Shown here piece by piece: positions 5,156-5,523 of a DNA stretch of 5,523 nt. The notes beneath the pieces were generated by a model that was not told the origin of the DNA, did no database searches, and saw only the letters and a program-made list of their open reading frames with translations. The stretch is from Bacteroidota bacterium. Lineage in GTDB: Bacteria > Bacteroidota > Bacteroidia > CAMBQF01. The stretch lies in contig JAIXUZ010000369.1 in assembly GCA_027483285.1 (NCBI GenBank), positions 1 to 5,523 on the forward strand. The letters run 5' to 3'. Every line of letters begins with the position of its first letter. The first letter of the stretch is position 1. The position numbers and the translations under genes were made by a program.

Positions 5156-5523
5156 ATGAAAGTACGCCACATCCTTTTTTATTTCAGTCTTACGCTATTA
5201 ATAGCCTGTGGGCCTAATAATCCTGCCGACAGGTTTAAAGCAGAAGTTCCGGCTGAGGAGGAAGAAAAGCTGATAGAGCTAAACTTTAAACGCCTTGACC
5301 AGGACTTATTTAAGATTAACAATAACAACGTTAACAGCCAAATTGATTCGCTACATAAAAAGTATGGCAACTTCTTCGACCTATACCTTTATGCCATTGC
5401 CAAAATAAGCATACCCACCGACCCGTTGCTTGACCAGAAGATACTTTACTACGTAAACGATGGAGACATTAAAATCATCCACGAAGACATTAACAAGCAG
5501 TACGGCGATTTAACGGATTTAAA
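5156..5523 (+). CDS. gldB: GldB-like gliding motility lipoprotein, 5' part
   Basis: The first 122 codons of a lipoprotein gene continue beyond the window. The signal peptide MKVRHILFYFSLTLLIAC has its lipobox cysteine at residue 18. The mature start is GPNNPADRF with an acidic stretch (EVPAEEEEKL). The family-like part is FKRLDQDLFKI followed by IDSLHKKYGNFFDLYLYAIAKI and DGDIKIIHEDINKQYGDLTDL. The pattern F.R.D.DLF......I..L...YG.FF.LY matches GldB, a lipoprotein needed for gliding in Flavobacterium johnsoniae and found near nadE in many Bacteroidota. Many non-gliding members also carry it, so gliding is not proven here. About two thirds of the expected protein is missing off the end. Confidence 0.87.
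   Translation, partial: MKVRHILFYFSLTLLIACGPNNPADRFKAEVPAEEEEKLIELNFKRLDQDLFKINNNNVNSQIDSLHKKYGNFFDLYLYAIAKISIPTDPLLDQKILYYVNDGDIKIIHEDINKQYGDLTDL

Noticed and set aside
5179..5370. 63-codon minus-strand frame
   Set aside because: It is antisense to the GldB-like coding sequence, whose lipoprotein signal and family pattern are clear.

Overview
The window looks like a Bacteroidota chromosome. The GC content is moderate, and three sites match the Bacteroidota -7 promoter box TAnnTTTG. Ribosome binding sites are weak. The gene families are typical of the phylum: a PorT-like outer-membrane barrel, a GldB-type lipoprotein, a decayed type IX secretion (T9SS) sorting domain, and glutamine-dependent NadE close to gldB. 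The genus cannot be fixed from this stretch.

Left part (1-1432, + strand): a promoter is bracketed by two perfect 8-1-8 palindromes of the form TTTAGAAN-C-NTTCTAAA. It drives a two-gene unit, a 56-residue one-helix membrane protein (128-298) followed 4 nt later by an AraC/PchR-like regulator (303-1373), ending in a strong intrinsic terminator. The operator shape (Fur/PerR-like) and the PchR-like HTH both suggest metal or iron regulation, but the ligand is inferred.

Middle part (1433-2693): a non-coding stretch holds two full and one degenerate copy of a ~93-bp structured repeat. It is followed by a tRNA-Ser(GCU) on the minus strand with a recognisable promoter and terminator. Nineteen bases of the tRNA trailer recur, inverted, inside the repeats. 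Next comes a small lipocalin-like lipoprotein (minus strand), then the remnant of a T9SS C-terminal sorting domain with an in-frame stop, and an AT-rich nested inverted repeat.

Right part (2694-5523): NAD+ synthase (minus strand) carries a GC-rich palindromic insert in its interdomain linker. A PorT-like outer-membrane barrel lies upstream of it on the same strand, separated by a terminator hairpin that ends almost at the nadE start codon. Divergent from the barrel gene is the 5' part of gldB, which runs off the window.

No complete new defence or mobile system is visible. The strongest leads are the double-palindrome promoter with its small membrane protein and PchR-like regulator, the repeat element beside the tRNA, and the in-frame palindrome in nadE.
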